NCBI RefSeq assembly: GCF_022014495.1
Contig: NZ_JAKLSQ010000019.1
Span: 123,072-187,071 of the forward strand
Source: Sandaracinobacteroides sayramensis
Lineage (GTDB): Bacteria; Pseudomonadota; Alphaproteobacteria; Sphingomonadales; Sphingomonadaceae
Direction of reading: 5' to 3'
Length of the DNA stretch: 64,000 nucleotides
Positions 38,669-48,272 of the stretch are shown piece by piece (the stretch's first letter is position 1; every line of letters starts with the position of its first letter). The translations under genes and the position numbers were made by a program. The notes under the pieces are model-generated. The model had not been told where the DNA came from, searched no databases, and saw only the letters and a program-made list of their open reading frames with translations.

Positions 38669-39046
38669 ATGGCCTTCAATCTCTTCACCTGGTGGACGGG
38701 CAGCACTTTCGGCACCTGGCTGAACACGCTGCGCAACGGCACGGAAGTCGGCCGCGACGCCGACGGCAACATCTATTACACGGACGAATCCTCGGGCCGC
38801 CGCTGGGTCATCTACGCGACGGACAATGATTCGAGCCGCGTGCCGCCCGAATGGCACCTCTGGCTGCACAAGTCCCGCGCCGACGCGCCGACGCAGGTGC
38901 CGCTGCCGGTGAAGGCCTGGGAAAAGCCCTGGCGCCCCAACCCGACCGGCAGCGACCGGGCGGAACTGCCGAGCGGCGCGCTGGCGGCCGGCGGCAGGCG
39001 CGCGCCTGCCGCCGCCGATTATCGCCCCTGGACGCCGGGGCAGTAA
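38669..39046 (+). CDS. NDUFA12-like complex I accessory subunit
   Basis: 125 residues. Family motifs are intact: FGTWLNTLRNGTEVGRDADG, YYTDESSGRRWVIY, SSRVPPEWHLWLHKSRADAP and WEKPWRPNPTGS. NDUFA12 (B17.2) is a peripheral accessory subunit of alphaproteobacterial NADH:quinone oxidoreductase, here away from any nuo operon, as is usual in this group. It is the first gene of an apparent operon with mlaD and a DUF2155 gene (seven-base gap, then a four-base overlap). Confidence 0.92.
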   Translation: MAFNLFTWWTGSTFGTWLNTLRNGTEVGRDADGNIYYTDESSGRRWVIYATDNDSSRVPPEWHLWLHKSRADAPTQVPLPVKAWEKPWRPNPTGSDRAELPSGALAAGGRRAPAAADYRPWTPGQ

Positions 39047-39053
39047 CGCTGAG

Positions 39054-39548
39054 ATGCCGCAGCTTCTGAAGGACCATGTCGCCGAGGCGCTCACCGGGCT
39101 TGCCGTGGTGGCGATCGCCATCTGGTTCCTGGTCTTCGCGCTAGGCCGCACCGGCAGCACCGGCACCGACAGCTACAGCCTCACCGCCCGCTTCCCCAAC
39201 GCCGCCGGGATCGCCGTCGGCTCGGACGTGCGGGTCTCGGGGCTGAAGGTCGGCACCGTCACCCGGCAGAAGCTCGACCCGGCCAGCTTCCAGGCGGTCG
39301 TCACGCTGACGGTGGACAAGGCGGTGCAGCTTCCGCTCGACAGTTCGGCGGCGATCACCTCGGAAGGGCTTCTGGGCGGCAGCTTCATCGCGCTGGTCCC
39401 CGGCGGCGACAGCGAGCATCTGGCTCCCGGCGACGAAATCACCGACACGCAGGGCGCGACCGACCTGATGGGCCTCATCGGCTCGGTCATCAACCGCAGC
39501 GGCGAGAAGGCCTCCGACGGAGACGCCGCCGCCCAGCCCGCCGAATGA
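39054..39548 (+). CDS. mlaD: MlaD-type MCE protein for lipid transport
   Basis: 164 residues. One N-terminal membrane helix (ALTGLAVVAIAIWFLVFALG, about 12-31) is followed by a single MCE domain (YSLTARFPNAAGIAVGSDVRVSGLKVGTVT, AITSEGLLGGSFIALVPGG). MlaD hexamers in the periplasm pass phospholipids between the membranes in the Mla system. The ATPase and permease genes are not in the window. Four bases overlap with the DUF2155 gene downstream. Confidence 0.92.
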   Translation: MPQLLKDHVAEALTGLAVVAIAIWFLVFALGRTGSTGTDSYSLTARFPNAAGIAVGSDVRVSGLKVGTVTRQKLDPASFQAVVTLTVDKAVQLPLDSSAAITSEGLLGGSFIALVPGGDSEHLAPGDEITDTQGATDLMGLIGSVINRSGEKASDGDAAAQPAE

Positions 39549-40213
39549 AGGCAGCCCCCCGCCTCCTGGCGGCGGCCCTGATCTTCGCCGCCGCGCCGCT
39601 CCCGGCGCAAAGTCAAACAGCGCCGGCGCAAAAGCAAGCCGCCCCGAAGGCGGCGGCGAAGGCCGGCGCGCCCGCAAGCCGCACGGTGGTGGAAGGCGGC
39701 ACCGCCCGCACCGGCGCCGCCGCCGTTCCCCTGAACGAGCGCACCGCCGTCATCGGCGTCCTCGACAAGCGGCTCGGCACCACCGCCGAATTCACGCTGA
39801 AGCCCGGCGAGCATTTCCGCTTCGGCCAGCTCTCCGGCCTGCTGCGCAGTTGCGAGCGCACGCAATCCTTCGAGCGCACGCAATCCGCCGCCTTCGTGCA
39901 GGTGGCGGAACTGCCCCGGCCAATCGGCAACGCCCCGGCCCCGGCGCCGAAGCTGGTCTTCTCGGGCTGGATCTTCGCCGAATCGCCTTCGCTCAACCCG
40001 GTGGTGCACCCGGTCTACGATGTCTGGCTCAAGAGCTGCACGATGCGCTTCCCGGACGGCCCCAAGGCCCCCAGCAGCTCGGGCGGCAAGGCGAAGTCGG
40101 GCGCGCGGAATTCGGGCGCGGCGAAATCCGGCGGCGGCAATCCGGAAACGGCGAAGCCGGCCGCCGAAACGCCCGCGGCGCCGCCGGCCACCACCCCGCC
40201 CCCCGAGGGCTGA
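39545..40213 (+). CDS. DUF2155 exported protein
   Basis: 222 residues with a signal peptide (RLLAAALIFAAAPLPAQ). The DUF2155 core covers about 60-160: TAVIGVLDKRLGTTAEFTLKPGE, FGQLSGLLRSCERTQ, FSGWIFAESPSLNPVVHPVYDVWLKSC. The C-terminal 55 residues are a Ser/Gly/Lys/Pro-rich tail. The gene carries an in-frame 18-base duplication giving ERTQSF then ERTQSA. Its 3' part overlaps the aat reading frame on the other strand by 199 bases. Function unknown; the last gene of the NDUFA12-mlaD operon. Confidence 0.85.
   Translation: MKAAPRLLAAALIFAAAPLPAQSQTAPAQKQAAPKAAAKAGAPASRTVVEGGTARTGAAAVPLNERTAVIGVLDKRLGTTAEFTLKPGEHFRFGQLSGLLRSCERTQSFERTQSAAFVQVAELPRPIGNAPAPAPKLVFSGWIFAESPSLNPVVHPVYDVWLKSCTMRFPDGPKAPSSSGGKAKSGARNSGAAKSGGGNPETAKPAAETPAAPPATTPPPEG
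39853..39886 (+). repeat. In-frame tandem duplication in the DUF2155 gene
   Basis: The 16-base sequence CGAGCGCACGCAATCC occurs at 39853-39868 and again at 39871-39886, period 18. It adds six residues without breaking the frame and the copies are identical, so it is probably recent. Confidence 0.9.
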
Positions 40214-40872
40214 GGCGGAAAGCCCTCCAGCGCGTCCAGCAAGGTCCAGCGCGCCGGCCTCGAGACCGCAGCCGCCAGCCGCTCCACATAATCGCTGCGC
40301 CGAACCTCCCGCCCGCCGAAACGCTCCAGGTGCGCGGTCAGGAACTGGGTGTCCAGCAGCGCGAACCCGCCCAGCCGCAGGCGGGCGATCAGATGCGCCA
40401 GCGCCGCCTTGGAGGCGTCGGTCGCCCGGCTGAACATGCTTTCGCCGAAAAAGGCCGCCCCCACCCGAACCCCGTAAAGCCCGCCCACCAGCCGCCCGTC
40501 CATGTCCCAGGTCTCGATCGAATGCGCATGGCCCTGGGCGTGCAGGCGCAGATAGGCGTCGTGGATGGTGGCGTTGATCCAGCTCTGCTCCCGCCCCGGC
40601 GCGGTGCTGGCGCAACTCTGCACCACCGCGTCGAAGGCCAGGTCGCGGCTGTGGAAGAAGCGCTCGCGCTTCAGGGTGCGGGCCAGCGAGCGCGGCAGGT
40701 GGAACTCCATCAGCGGCAGGATGCCGCGCCGGCGCGGCTCCACCCAGAACACATCGGCTGAATCGCGGGTGTCGGCCATGGGGAAAAGCCCGGCCGCATA
40801 GGCGCGCAGCAGCAGGCCGGTGTCCAGCCGCTGCCGCGCCGCCGTTCCGTCGCGCCCGCTCAGCCGCACCAC
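40015..40872 (-). CDS. aat: Leucyl/phenylalanyl-tRNA-protein transferase
   Basis: I chose the GTG at 40872, five bases after GGAGGG; longer forms extend into arginine-rich sequence unlike the family. The core reads LLLRAYAAGLFPMADTRDSADVFWVEPRRRGILP, then FDAVVQSCA, SWINATIHDAYLRLHAQGHAHSIE, GGLYGVRVGAAFFGESMFSR, FALLDTQFLTAHLERFGG. The enzyme adds Leu or Phe to proteins with N-terminal Arg or Lys, marking them for ClpSAP. The last 65 residues are a low-complexity tail not usual in the family and lie antisense to the end of the DUF2155 gene, because no stop occurs where Aat normally ends. Confidence 0.9.
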   Translation of the reverse strand: MVRLSGRDGTAARQRLDTGLLLRAYAAGLFPMADTRDSADVFWVEPRRRGILPLMEFHLPRSLARTLKRERFFHSRDLAFDAVVQSCASTAPGREQSWINATIHDAYLRLHAQGHAHSIETWDMDGRLVGGLYGVRVGAAFFGESMFSRATDASKAALAHLIARLRLGGFALLDTQFLTAHLERFGGREVRRSDYVERLAAAVSRPARWTLLDALEGFPPQPSGGGVVAGGAAGVSAAGFAVSGLPPPDFAAPEFRAPDFALPPELLGALGPSGKRIVQLLSQTS

Positions 40873-41111
40873 GCGCGCCCTCCGGGTGCCGCGGATGCGC
40901 CTGGCAGAAACGGCCGACCTCCGAACATTTTCCTCCTGCCTTCTTCGGGCTCTTGCCATGCTGCGGCCGGTGCCTGCATTTGTCAAAGGCATCTCCGTTC
41001 AGAGTCGCTTCAGACCTTTGGCGGCAGATGCGGGAAGCCCTTGCAAGAGCGGCCGCAAGGCCCGATTCTAAGAGGGTGCGGCGTGACAATGTGCGGGAGG
41101 CGATCGGTTCG

Positions 41112-42596
<1,485 letters not shown>

Positions 42597-42616
42597 GGCG
42601 CTTCAGGCGAAGGCGG

Positions 42617-42847
42617 TCAGGCCAGAGAGGCCGCGGAGAAGCGCGTCCGCTCGTCCTCGGCTTCGTCGCGCACGGCGGCGCCCTTGCCGAGGCCGAGGCC
42701 GATGAGGCCGGTCAGGGAAATGGCGATCACCCAATATTGCGGCTGCAGCGCGGCCGAGGCCAGCCCGCCCCCATCATAGGCGGCGGCGGGAACGACGGCG
42801 GCGAAAGCGGCGAAGAGGGCGACCGAGGTTTTGGCGATCCGGTTCAT
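42617..42847 (-). CDS. Small exported or membrane protein
   Basis: 76 residues. A signal-like start (MNRIAKTSVALFAAFAAVVPAAAY) is followed by a second hydrophobic segment (YWVIAISLTGLIGLGLGKGAA) and a charged tail (RDEAEDERTRF). The second segment resembles a PEP-CTERM-less VPxxx/VPDSG-type C-terminal anchor only loosely, and no sorting motif is evident. No family recognised. It converges with the HtrA gene. Confidence 0.6.
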   Translation of the reverse strand: MNRIAKTSVALFAAFAAVVPAAAYDGGGLASAALQPQYWVIAISLTGLIGLGLGKGAAVRDEAEDERTRFSAASLA

Positions 42848-43348
42848 GCGACGTCTCTTTCTTTTTTCCGGCCTTCTGGCTGGCCGTTGGCTTTATCCCG
42901 GCCGGTCCTTGGCGCCGGCCTGTTAACCGAAATTTGCCCTGTCCGGCCGCCGCTTGCAATGCCGCCATTGTCAAGGATTGCAACACAGTTCGCTGCCGCC
43001 ATCCCCTTGTTTTTTCAGGATTTCAACAATGCAGACGCAAGCGGGGCGGGCGTCCCGTCAACACCCGCCCGCCGGCCCGCAACAGCTCTTATGGCAGGGC
43101 GGCGAAAGGCACCGCCCAGGCAAAACCTTAAATCGGCGCCTTTGCGCCTATGAACGCCATATTAATTGGTTAACGGATTCGCCGCAAGGCGCCGGGCGTA
43201 ACACATTGTAAACCGAGCCGAGCCCCAGATAGGGAAGCTGCACAAGCCCTTGCCCTATTCTCCGTCACCCCGGGCTTGACCCGGGGAGACGATGGCAAGG
43301 GGAATATGAGTCCCCAGCCTGGCCCGGCTCGCGGCCGCCGCGAAAGCC
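42848..43348. other. Intergenic region with one REP-like palindrome
   Basis: About 500 bases without a supportable gene. It is less GC-rich around 43000-43200 than its neighbours. The only recognisable element is a REP-like copy with GTCACCCCGGG at 43264-43274 and CCCGGGG at 43280-43286, 60 bases from the carboxylase stop. Confidence 0.6.
43264..43290. repeat. REP-like GC-rich palindrome, copy 3
   Basis: GTCACCCCGGG, loop CTTGA, CCCGGGGAGAC. Differs from copy 1 by one base in the right arm. Confidence 0.88.
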
Positions 43349-45346
43349 TCAGCCTTCGAACTCCAGGATCACCGCGTCCACCGCCAGGCTGTCGCCTGCC
43401 CTGGCGTGCAGCCTGGCGACCGTGCCGCTCTTCTCGGCGCGCAGGATATTCTCCATCTTCATCGCCTCGACGACGGCCAGCTGCTGCCCGGCCTCCACCT
43501 TGTCGCCCTCGGCGACCGCGATCGAAACCACCAGCCCCGGCATCGGGCACAGCAGATAGCGCGACATGTCCGGCGCGACCTTCGGCAGCATATGCTTCGC
43601 CAGTTCCGCCGCGCGCGGGGTCAGCAGCCGCATCGCATGCTGGCGGCCATGGTGCACCAGATGGAAGCCGGACCCCTTGCGGTCCACCTGCACCGCGACC
43701 GGCCTGCCCTCCACCTTGGCTTCCACCACGCCGAAGGGCGGGATGCGGCCGCCGGTTTCCACCGCCAGCGCCTTGCCGTCCACCGTCACGCGATAGTCGG
43801 CGCCGACCGGCGCCAGCCGAACGGCATGCTGCTCGCCGTCCAGCTCCACCACCCAGTCGGAAGCGGCGTCGCCGCCGTTCAGCCGCCCGTCCACATGCGC
43901 CGCGCGGCTGGCGGCGGCATGGCCGATCACCGCGGCCAGCGCCAGCAGCGGCGGCAGGCGGCCGGAATCCGGCTCGGCGCCGGCGAAGCCTTCCGGATAT
44001 TCCTCGGCGATGAAGGCGGTCGTCACCTTCTCGCCGTCGCGGAAGCGCGGATGCTGCATCAGCGCCGAGAGGAAATCGGAATTGTGGCTGATGCCGCGCA
44101 CATAATAGCGGTCCAGCGCCTCGATCTGCAGGTCGGTCGCTTCCAGCCGGGTCGGCGCATGGGTGATCAGCTTGGCGATCATCGGATCGTAGAACATCGA
44201 GATTTCGCTGCCCTCGACCACGCCGGTATCCACCCGCACGCCGGCGCCCGCCGCCGGCTCGCGATAGGCGGAAAGCCGGCCGATCGACGGCAGGAAGCCG
44301 CGATAGGGGTCTTCCGCGTAGAAGCGGGTCTCGATCGCATGCCCCTCCAGCTTCACATCCGCCTGCCCGAAGGCCAGCTTCTCGCCGGCCGCCACGCGGA
44401 TCATCTGCTCAACGAGGTCGAGGCCGGTGATGCATTCGGTCACCGGATGCTCCACCTGCAGGCGGGTGTTCATTTCCAGGAAGTAGAAGCCCCGGTCGGC
44501 GCCGGCGATGAACTCCACCGTGCCGGCGGAATGATAGCCCACCTTGCGCGCCAGCTCGACGGCCTGCTCGCCCATCGCCTTCCGCATTTCAGGGGTGACG
44601 AAGGGCGAAGGCGCTTCCTCCACCACCTTCTGGTGGCGGCGCTGGATCGAGCAGTCGCGCTCGTTCAGATAGACGATATTGCCATGCTTGTCGCCCAGCA
44701 GCTGGATTTCGATGTGGCGCGGCTCGGTGATGAACTTCTCGATGAACACCCGGTCGTCGCCGAACGAGGAAAGCCCCTCGCGCTTCACAGATTCGAAGCC
44801 CTCGCGCACGTCCGCCTCGCTGAAGGCCAGCCGCATGCCCTTGCCGCCGCCGCCGGCCGACGCCTTCATCATCACCGGATAGCCGATGCCGTTGGCGATC
44901 TCCACGGCATGTTCCGTGCTTTCGATCTCGCCGACGAAGCCGGGAACGACGTTCACGCCGGCGAGCTTCGCCAGCTTCTTCGATTCGATCTTGTCGCCCA
45001 TGGCGGCGATGGCGGAAGCCGGCGGGCCGATGAAGGCGATCGACGCCTCGTCCAGCGCCTTCGCGAACCATTCCCGTTCGGAGAGGAAGCCATAGCCCGG
45101 ATGCACCGCCTGCGCGCCGGTCGCCTTGCAAGCTTCGATGATCTTTTCGCCCAGCAGATAGGATTGGGCGGCGGGCGGCGGGCCAAGGTGCACCGCCTCG
45201 TCCGCCAGGCGCACATGCACGGCGTCGGCATCGGCGTCGGAATAGACGGCGACCGTCTGGATCCCCAGCCTGCGCGCCGTGCGGATCACCCGGCAGGCGA
45301 TCTCCCCGCGGTTGGCAATCAGGATCTTGTCGAACAGCTGGGCCAA
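43349..45346 (-). CDS. pccA: Propionyl-CoA/acetyl-CoA carboxylase biotin-carrying alpha subunit
   Basis: I chose the TTG at 45346, about eight bases after GAGAGGG, giving MAQLFDKILIANRGEIA; a GTG at 45373 would add nine residues. The 665-residue protein has the biotin carboxylase domain (ASAGGGGKGMR, EKFITEPRHIEIQ, FYFLEMNTRLQVEHPVTE), a middle BT domain, and the C-terminal biotinyl domain with lysine near 631 in EAMKMEN. It carboxylates biotin with ATP and bicarbonate and feeds a separate carboxyltransferase subunit not in the window. A methylmalonyl-CoA epimerase at 33816 supports propionyl-CoA as substrate; methylcrotonyl- or acetyl-CoA remain possible. Confidence 0.9.
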   Translation of the reverse strand: MAQLFDKILIANRGEIACRVIRTARRLGIQTVAVYSDADADAVHVRLADEAVHLGPPPAAQSYLLGEKIIEACKATGAQAVHPGYGFLSEREWFAKALDEASIAFIGPPASAIAAMGDKIESKKLAKLAGVNVVPGFVGEIESTEHAVEIANGIGYPVMMKASAGGGGKGMRLAFSEADVREGFESVKREGLSSFGDDRVFIEKFITEPRHIEIQLLGDKHGNIVYLNERDCSIQRRHQKVVEEAPSPFVTPEMRKAMGEQAVELARKVGYHSAGTVEFIAGADRGFYFLEMNTRLQVEHPVTECITGLDLVEQMIRVAAGEKLAFGQADVKLEGHAIETRFYAEDPYRGFLPSIGRLSAYREPAAGAGVRVDTGVVEGSEISMFYDPMIAKLITHAPTRLEATDLQIEALDRYYVRGISHNSDFLSALMQHPRFRDGEKVTTAFIAEEYPEGFAGAEPDSGRLPPLLALAAVIGHAAASRAAHVDGRLNGGDAASDWVVELDGEQHAVRLAPVGADYRVTVDGKALAVETGGRIPPFGVVEAKVEGRPVAVQVDRKGSGFHLVHHGRQHAMRLLTPRAAELAKHMLPKVAPDMSRYLLCPMPGLVVSIAVAEGDKVEAGQQLAVVEAMKMENILRAEKSGTVARLHARAGDSLAVDAVILEFEG

Positions 45347-45485
45347 ATCCAATCCCTCTCTTGACGTCGGCACTTTCTCGCCGCGCGGTCAAAGACCGAG
45401 GCGGCCTCTGCGTCAAGAGGAACCTTCGCTCAGGCGGAATGAAAGCGGGAAAAGGAAACCAGGGTGCAGAATCTGAGCGCCCTGC

Positions 45486-45545
45486 TCAGGCGAGGCCCAA
45501 CTCAGGCGAGACCCGGCTCAGGCGAGACCCGGCTCAGGCGTGGCC
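45486..45545. repeat. Tandem 16-base repeat at the end of the YqgE gene
   Basis: Units of the type CTCAGGCGAGACCCGG recur about four times. The last, diverged unit supplies the stop codon of the minus-strand gene that ends at 45534. Unit count could vary between strains. Confidence 0.8.
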
Positions 45546-46106
45546 GGCGTCCGCCGCCAGAAGCGCGCTGTTGATTCCCGCGCCGGCGAACGCCTGACTC
45601 CAGCGCAGTTCCGGCTCGGTCGTCCACAACAGGCTTTCGCGGCCCGGCGTGTGGAACCAGCCGTGGCGGCGAAGCTCGCGCTCCAGCTGCCCGCCGGACC
45701 AGCCGGCGTAGCCAAGCGCCACCGTCCAGAAACGGGGCCCGGCCCCGGCGGCGATCGCCACCAGCACGTCGCGCGTGCCGGTCAGCGCCCAGGCCGCCCC
45801 GTCCGCGCCCGCCACATGCCGCGTGTCCTGCCCGGACCAGTCGGGGGAGTGCAGCACCAGCCCGCGCCCCGGCTCCACCGGGCCGCCCGCCAGCACCGGC
45901 CGCGCCGGGGTGGAGGCCGGATCGATGTCGAGCTGGCGCATCAGCGCCGGCACATCCAGATCGTCGAGCGGCTCGTGCAGGCAGATCCCCAGCGCACCTT
46001 CCTCGTCGTGCGCGCACATGGCGATCACGCTCCGGTCGAAGCGCGCATCCCCGATACCGGGCATCGCCAGCAAGAACTGGCCGGAAAGATATGGCACCTG
46101 TTTCAT
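45534..46106 (-). CDS. YqgE/AlgH family protein (UPF0301)
   Basis: 190 residues with the family's pattern: YLSGQFLLAMPGIGDARFDRSV, MCAHDEEGALGICLHEPLDD, VLAGGPVEPGRGLVLHSPDW, FWTVALGYAGWSGGQLERELRRHGWF and the end region with SQAFAGAGIN. No catalytic residues are known; homologues are linked to alginate regulation in Pseudomonas but the general role is unknown. Cytoplasmic. The stop codon is inside a tandem repeat, so the C-terminus may vary. Confidence 0.92.
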   Translation of the reverse strand: MKQVPYLSGQFLLAMPGIGDARFDRSVIAMCAHDEEGALGICLHEPLDDLDVPALMRQLDIDPASTPARPVLAGGPVEPGRGLVLHSPDWSGQDTRHVAGADGAAWALTGTRDVLVAIAAGAGPRFWTVALGYAGWSGGQLERELRRHGWFHTPGRESLLWTTEPELRWSQAFAGAGINSALLAADAGHA

Positions 46107-46244
46107 GCAGCCCCTGTCGGTCGCACCTCTACGCCCGGACGCCTGTCATGAACAGGTGCTAGACGTGGTGAACCCCGCGCATTAACGCCGTTTGTGATCG
46201 AGGCGGATGCGGTCCAGGCAGAAGCCCAAGAAGGAGGAAGAGCG

Positions 46245-46727
46245 ATGACGATCAAGGTTGGAGACAGCGTTCCTGAAGCCACTCTGATGAAGATGACGGC
46301 CGACGGCCCCGCCCCCGTCGACACCGCGGACCTGTTCGCCGGCCGCACCGTCGCCCTCTTCGCCGTGCCCGGCGCCTTCACCCCCACCTGCTCGGCGAAG
46401 CATCTGCCGGGCTTCATCGAGAAGGCCGGCGAACTCGCCGCCAGGGGCGTGGACGAGATCGTCTGCCTGTCCGTCAACGACGTGTTCGTGATGGGCGCCT
46501 GGGCGAAGCAATCCGGCGCCGAAGGCAAGATCAGCCTGCTGGCCGACGGCAACGGCGATTTCTCGAAGGCGCTCGGCCTGACGATGGACGGCTCGCGCTT
46601 CGGCATGGGCACCCGCTCGCAGCGCTTCTCGATGCTGGTGAAGGACGGCAAGGTGGTCGAACTGAACGTCGAGGAGCCGGGCGCCTTCAAGGTCTCTTCC
46701 GCCGAGCATCTGCTGGGCCAGCTTTAA
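46245..46727 (+). CDS. Peroxiredoxin of the Prx5 family
   Basis: The ATG at 46245 follows AAGGAGGAAG. The 160-residue product carries the peroxidatic cysteine in PGAFTPTCSAKHLPGF, then IVCLSVNDVFVMGAWAK and GLTMDGSRFGMGTRSQRFSMLV, typical of Prx5/hybrid-type peroxiredoxins. It reduces hydrogen peroxide and alkyl hydroperoxides in the cytoplasm. The resolving partner is unclear. It shares a transcript, 11-base gap, with the dienelactone hydrolase-family gene. Confidence 0.93.
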   Translation: MTIKVGDSVPEATLMKMTADGPAPVDTADLFAGRTVALFAVPGAFTPTCSAKHLPGFIEKAGELAARGVDEIVCLSVNDVFVMGAWAKQSGAEGKISLLADGNGDFSKALGLTMDGSRFGMGTRSQRFSMLVKDGKVVELNVEEPGAFKVSSAEHLLGQL

Positions 46728-46738
46728 GGAGCGCGCGC

Positions 46739-47467
46739 ATGGCTTCCGAACAGAATGACTTCGAATATTTCGACGGCGACCAGCGCTGCCTCGGCGTGCT
46801 GGAACGGCCCGATCCGGCGAAATTCCCCGGGCCGCGGCCCGGCGTCGTCGCCGTGCACGAGGCCTGGGGCCTGGGCGCCCAGGTGCGGCGCCGCGCGAAG
46901 ATGCTGGCCGAGCTCGGCTATGTCGCGCTAGCCGCCGACATCTTCGGCGACCGGCACATCCCCGCCGACCCGCCGGAAGCCTTCAAGATCATCGGCGACC
47001 TGGCGGCCGACACGCCGAAGCTCCGCGCCCCGGTGGCGGCGGCCGTGGCGGCGCTGAAGGCGCATGACCTGTGCGACGGGCGGATCGCCGCCATCGGCTA
47101 TTGCTTCGGCGGCCGCACGGTGCTGGAACTCGCGCGCAGCAACAACCCGGACGTGCTGGGAGTCGTCAGCTTCCACGGCGCGCTCGACACGCCGACTCCG
47201 GCGGAAAAGGGCAAGATCTCCGCGAAGATCCTCGCCTGCCACGGCGCGGAGGACGAGCTGGTGCCGCACGCGCACCTGACCGCCTTTCTGGACGAGATGG
47301 CGGCGGCCGAAGCCGACTGCCAGACGATCGCCTACACCGGCGCGAAGCACAGCTTCACCAATCCGGAGGCTAACGGCGAACTGATGGCCACCATCATCCA
47401 CCACGACCGCACCGACAAAAGGTCATGGAAGGCGATGCAGGCGCATTTCGAGGAGGTCTTCGGCTGA
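46739..47467 (+). CDS. Dienelactone hydrolase family protein
   Basis: 242 residues, alpha/beta hydrolase fold. The nucleophile is the cysteine in GYCFGG, with the acid in GAEDELVPH and the histidine in AKHSFTNPEA, giving the Cys-His-Asp triad of this family. PGVVAVHEAWGL forms the oxyanion region. Family members hydrolyse dienelactone in chlorocatechol breakdown, but most homologues outside such clusters have unknown substrates, and no catabolic genes surround this one. Co-transcribed with a peroxiredoxin. Confidence 0.9.
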   Translation: MASEQNDFEYFDGDQRCLGVLERPDPAKFPGPRPGVVAVHEAWGLGAQVRRRAKMLAELGYVALAADIFGDRHIPADPPEAFKIIGDLAADTPKLRAPVAAAVAALKAHDLCDGRIAAIGYCFGGRTVLELARSNNPDVLGVVSFHGALDTPTPAEKGKISAKILACHGAEDELVPHAHLTAFLDEMAAAEADCQTIAYTGAKHSFTNPEANGELMATIIHHDRTDKRSWKAMQAHFEEVFG

Positions 47468-47512
47468 GTAGCCGATCAACCGCAGCCAGACACCGATCAG
47501 GGCAAGCGCCAT

Positions 47513-47797
47513 TCAGTCCGATCTACTGGGCGAATTGTTCACCATGCCCCGGCGGTTGCTGTCTATAGTCTGCTGCGCTTCCTGATCCACCCGCTCCCAT
47601 TCGGAGCGGGTGCGGCAGGTCTTTTCAGACCTCAGGCGAGAGCCTGTTACAGCGTGTGTGCGACAGATTTTTCTGTCCTGCTCCTTCTTTTCATCGCCGG
47701 CAGGCGCATCCTGCTGTGGCGAAGATAAGGCCATCGCTGCCGTATGGGGCATTATATGAAGGCCAGTCAGAACAAACGCATACAAAAAACAGTTCAT
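47513..47797 (-). CDS. Small exported cysteine-containing protein
   Basis: 94 residues. AGGGAA lies seven bases before the ATG. A signal-like start (MNCFLYAFVLTGLHIMPHTA) leads to a charged domain with KICRTHAVTGSRLRSEKTCRTRSEWERV. That KIC...TGSR...C.T..EW pattern recurs in small exported sphingomonad proteins I recall, without known function. Two hairpins lie inside the gene (47588-47612 and 47617-47632). Single gene, opposite to the hydrolase upstream. Confidence 0.65.
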   Translation of the reverse strand: MNCFLYAFVLTGLHIMPHTAAMALSSPQQDAPAGDEKKEQDRKICRTHAVTGSRLRSEKTCRTRSEWERVDQEAQQTIDSNRRGMVNNSPSRSD

Positions 47798-47816
47798 CGT
47801 CTTTTCCCTATGAAGC

Positions 47817-48221
47817 TCAGTTGCCCACGCGCGTCCATGTCTCCCGCCGGCACCCCGTGTTGCGCACCAGGCAGCCGCGCACCTCGATGGTCTTCGGATT
47901 CTGCACCGCCAGCGTGCCGTTGAAGCGGCGGTTGATGTCCGGCACGAACACCCGGCCCTGGAATTCGCTGGGGCCGGTGCGGGTGAAATCCTCGAACAGG
48001 TTCATGCCGATCAGGTCCGGATGCCCGCCGCGCGCGGCGTCGGCCTTGGCCTTGTCGCTGGCCCAGGCCACCTTGCCGCAGATATTCTGGCCGCATTTCG
48101 AAATGCGGATCCGCGTGTTGCCGCCGGGGCTTTGCCACAGCCCGGTCGGGGTCACCGGCTTCTGCGCCACGGCGGGCGCCGCCAGCAGCAGCGGGATCAG
48201 GGCGGCGGACAACAGCTTCAT
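47817..48221 (-). CDS. DUF2147 exported protein
   Basis: 134 residues with a signal peptide (MKLLSAALIPLLLAAPAVAQ). The DUF2147 core is visible: PTGLWQSPGGNTRIRISKCGQNICGKVAW, GMNLFEDFTRTGPSEFQGRVFVP, and the closing CLVRNTGCRRETWTRV. The domain is a small beta barrel of unknown function found in periplasmic proteins. Single gene, 51 bases after dapD on the same strand. Confidence 0.9.
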   Translation of the reverse strand: MKLLSAALIPLLLAAPAVAQKPVTPTGLWQSPGGNTRIRISKCGQNICGKVAWASDKAKADAARGGHPDLIGMNLFEDFTRTGPSEFQGRVFVPDINRRFNGTLAVQNPKTIEVRGCLVRNTGCRRETWTRVGN

Positions 48222-48272
48222 GCGGCAACTCCGGCGAATCGGCTCCGATCCGCCGGCTTTGCGCCCTTCCCC

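Noticed and set aside
43406-45364. Long plus-strand open frame opposite the carboxylase gene
   Set aside because: Shadow of pccA; no family features and a composition typical of antisense translation.
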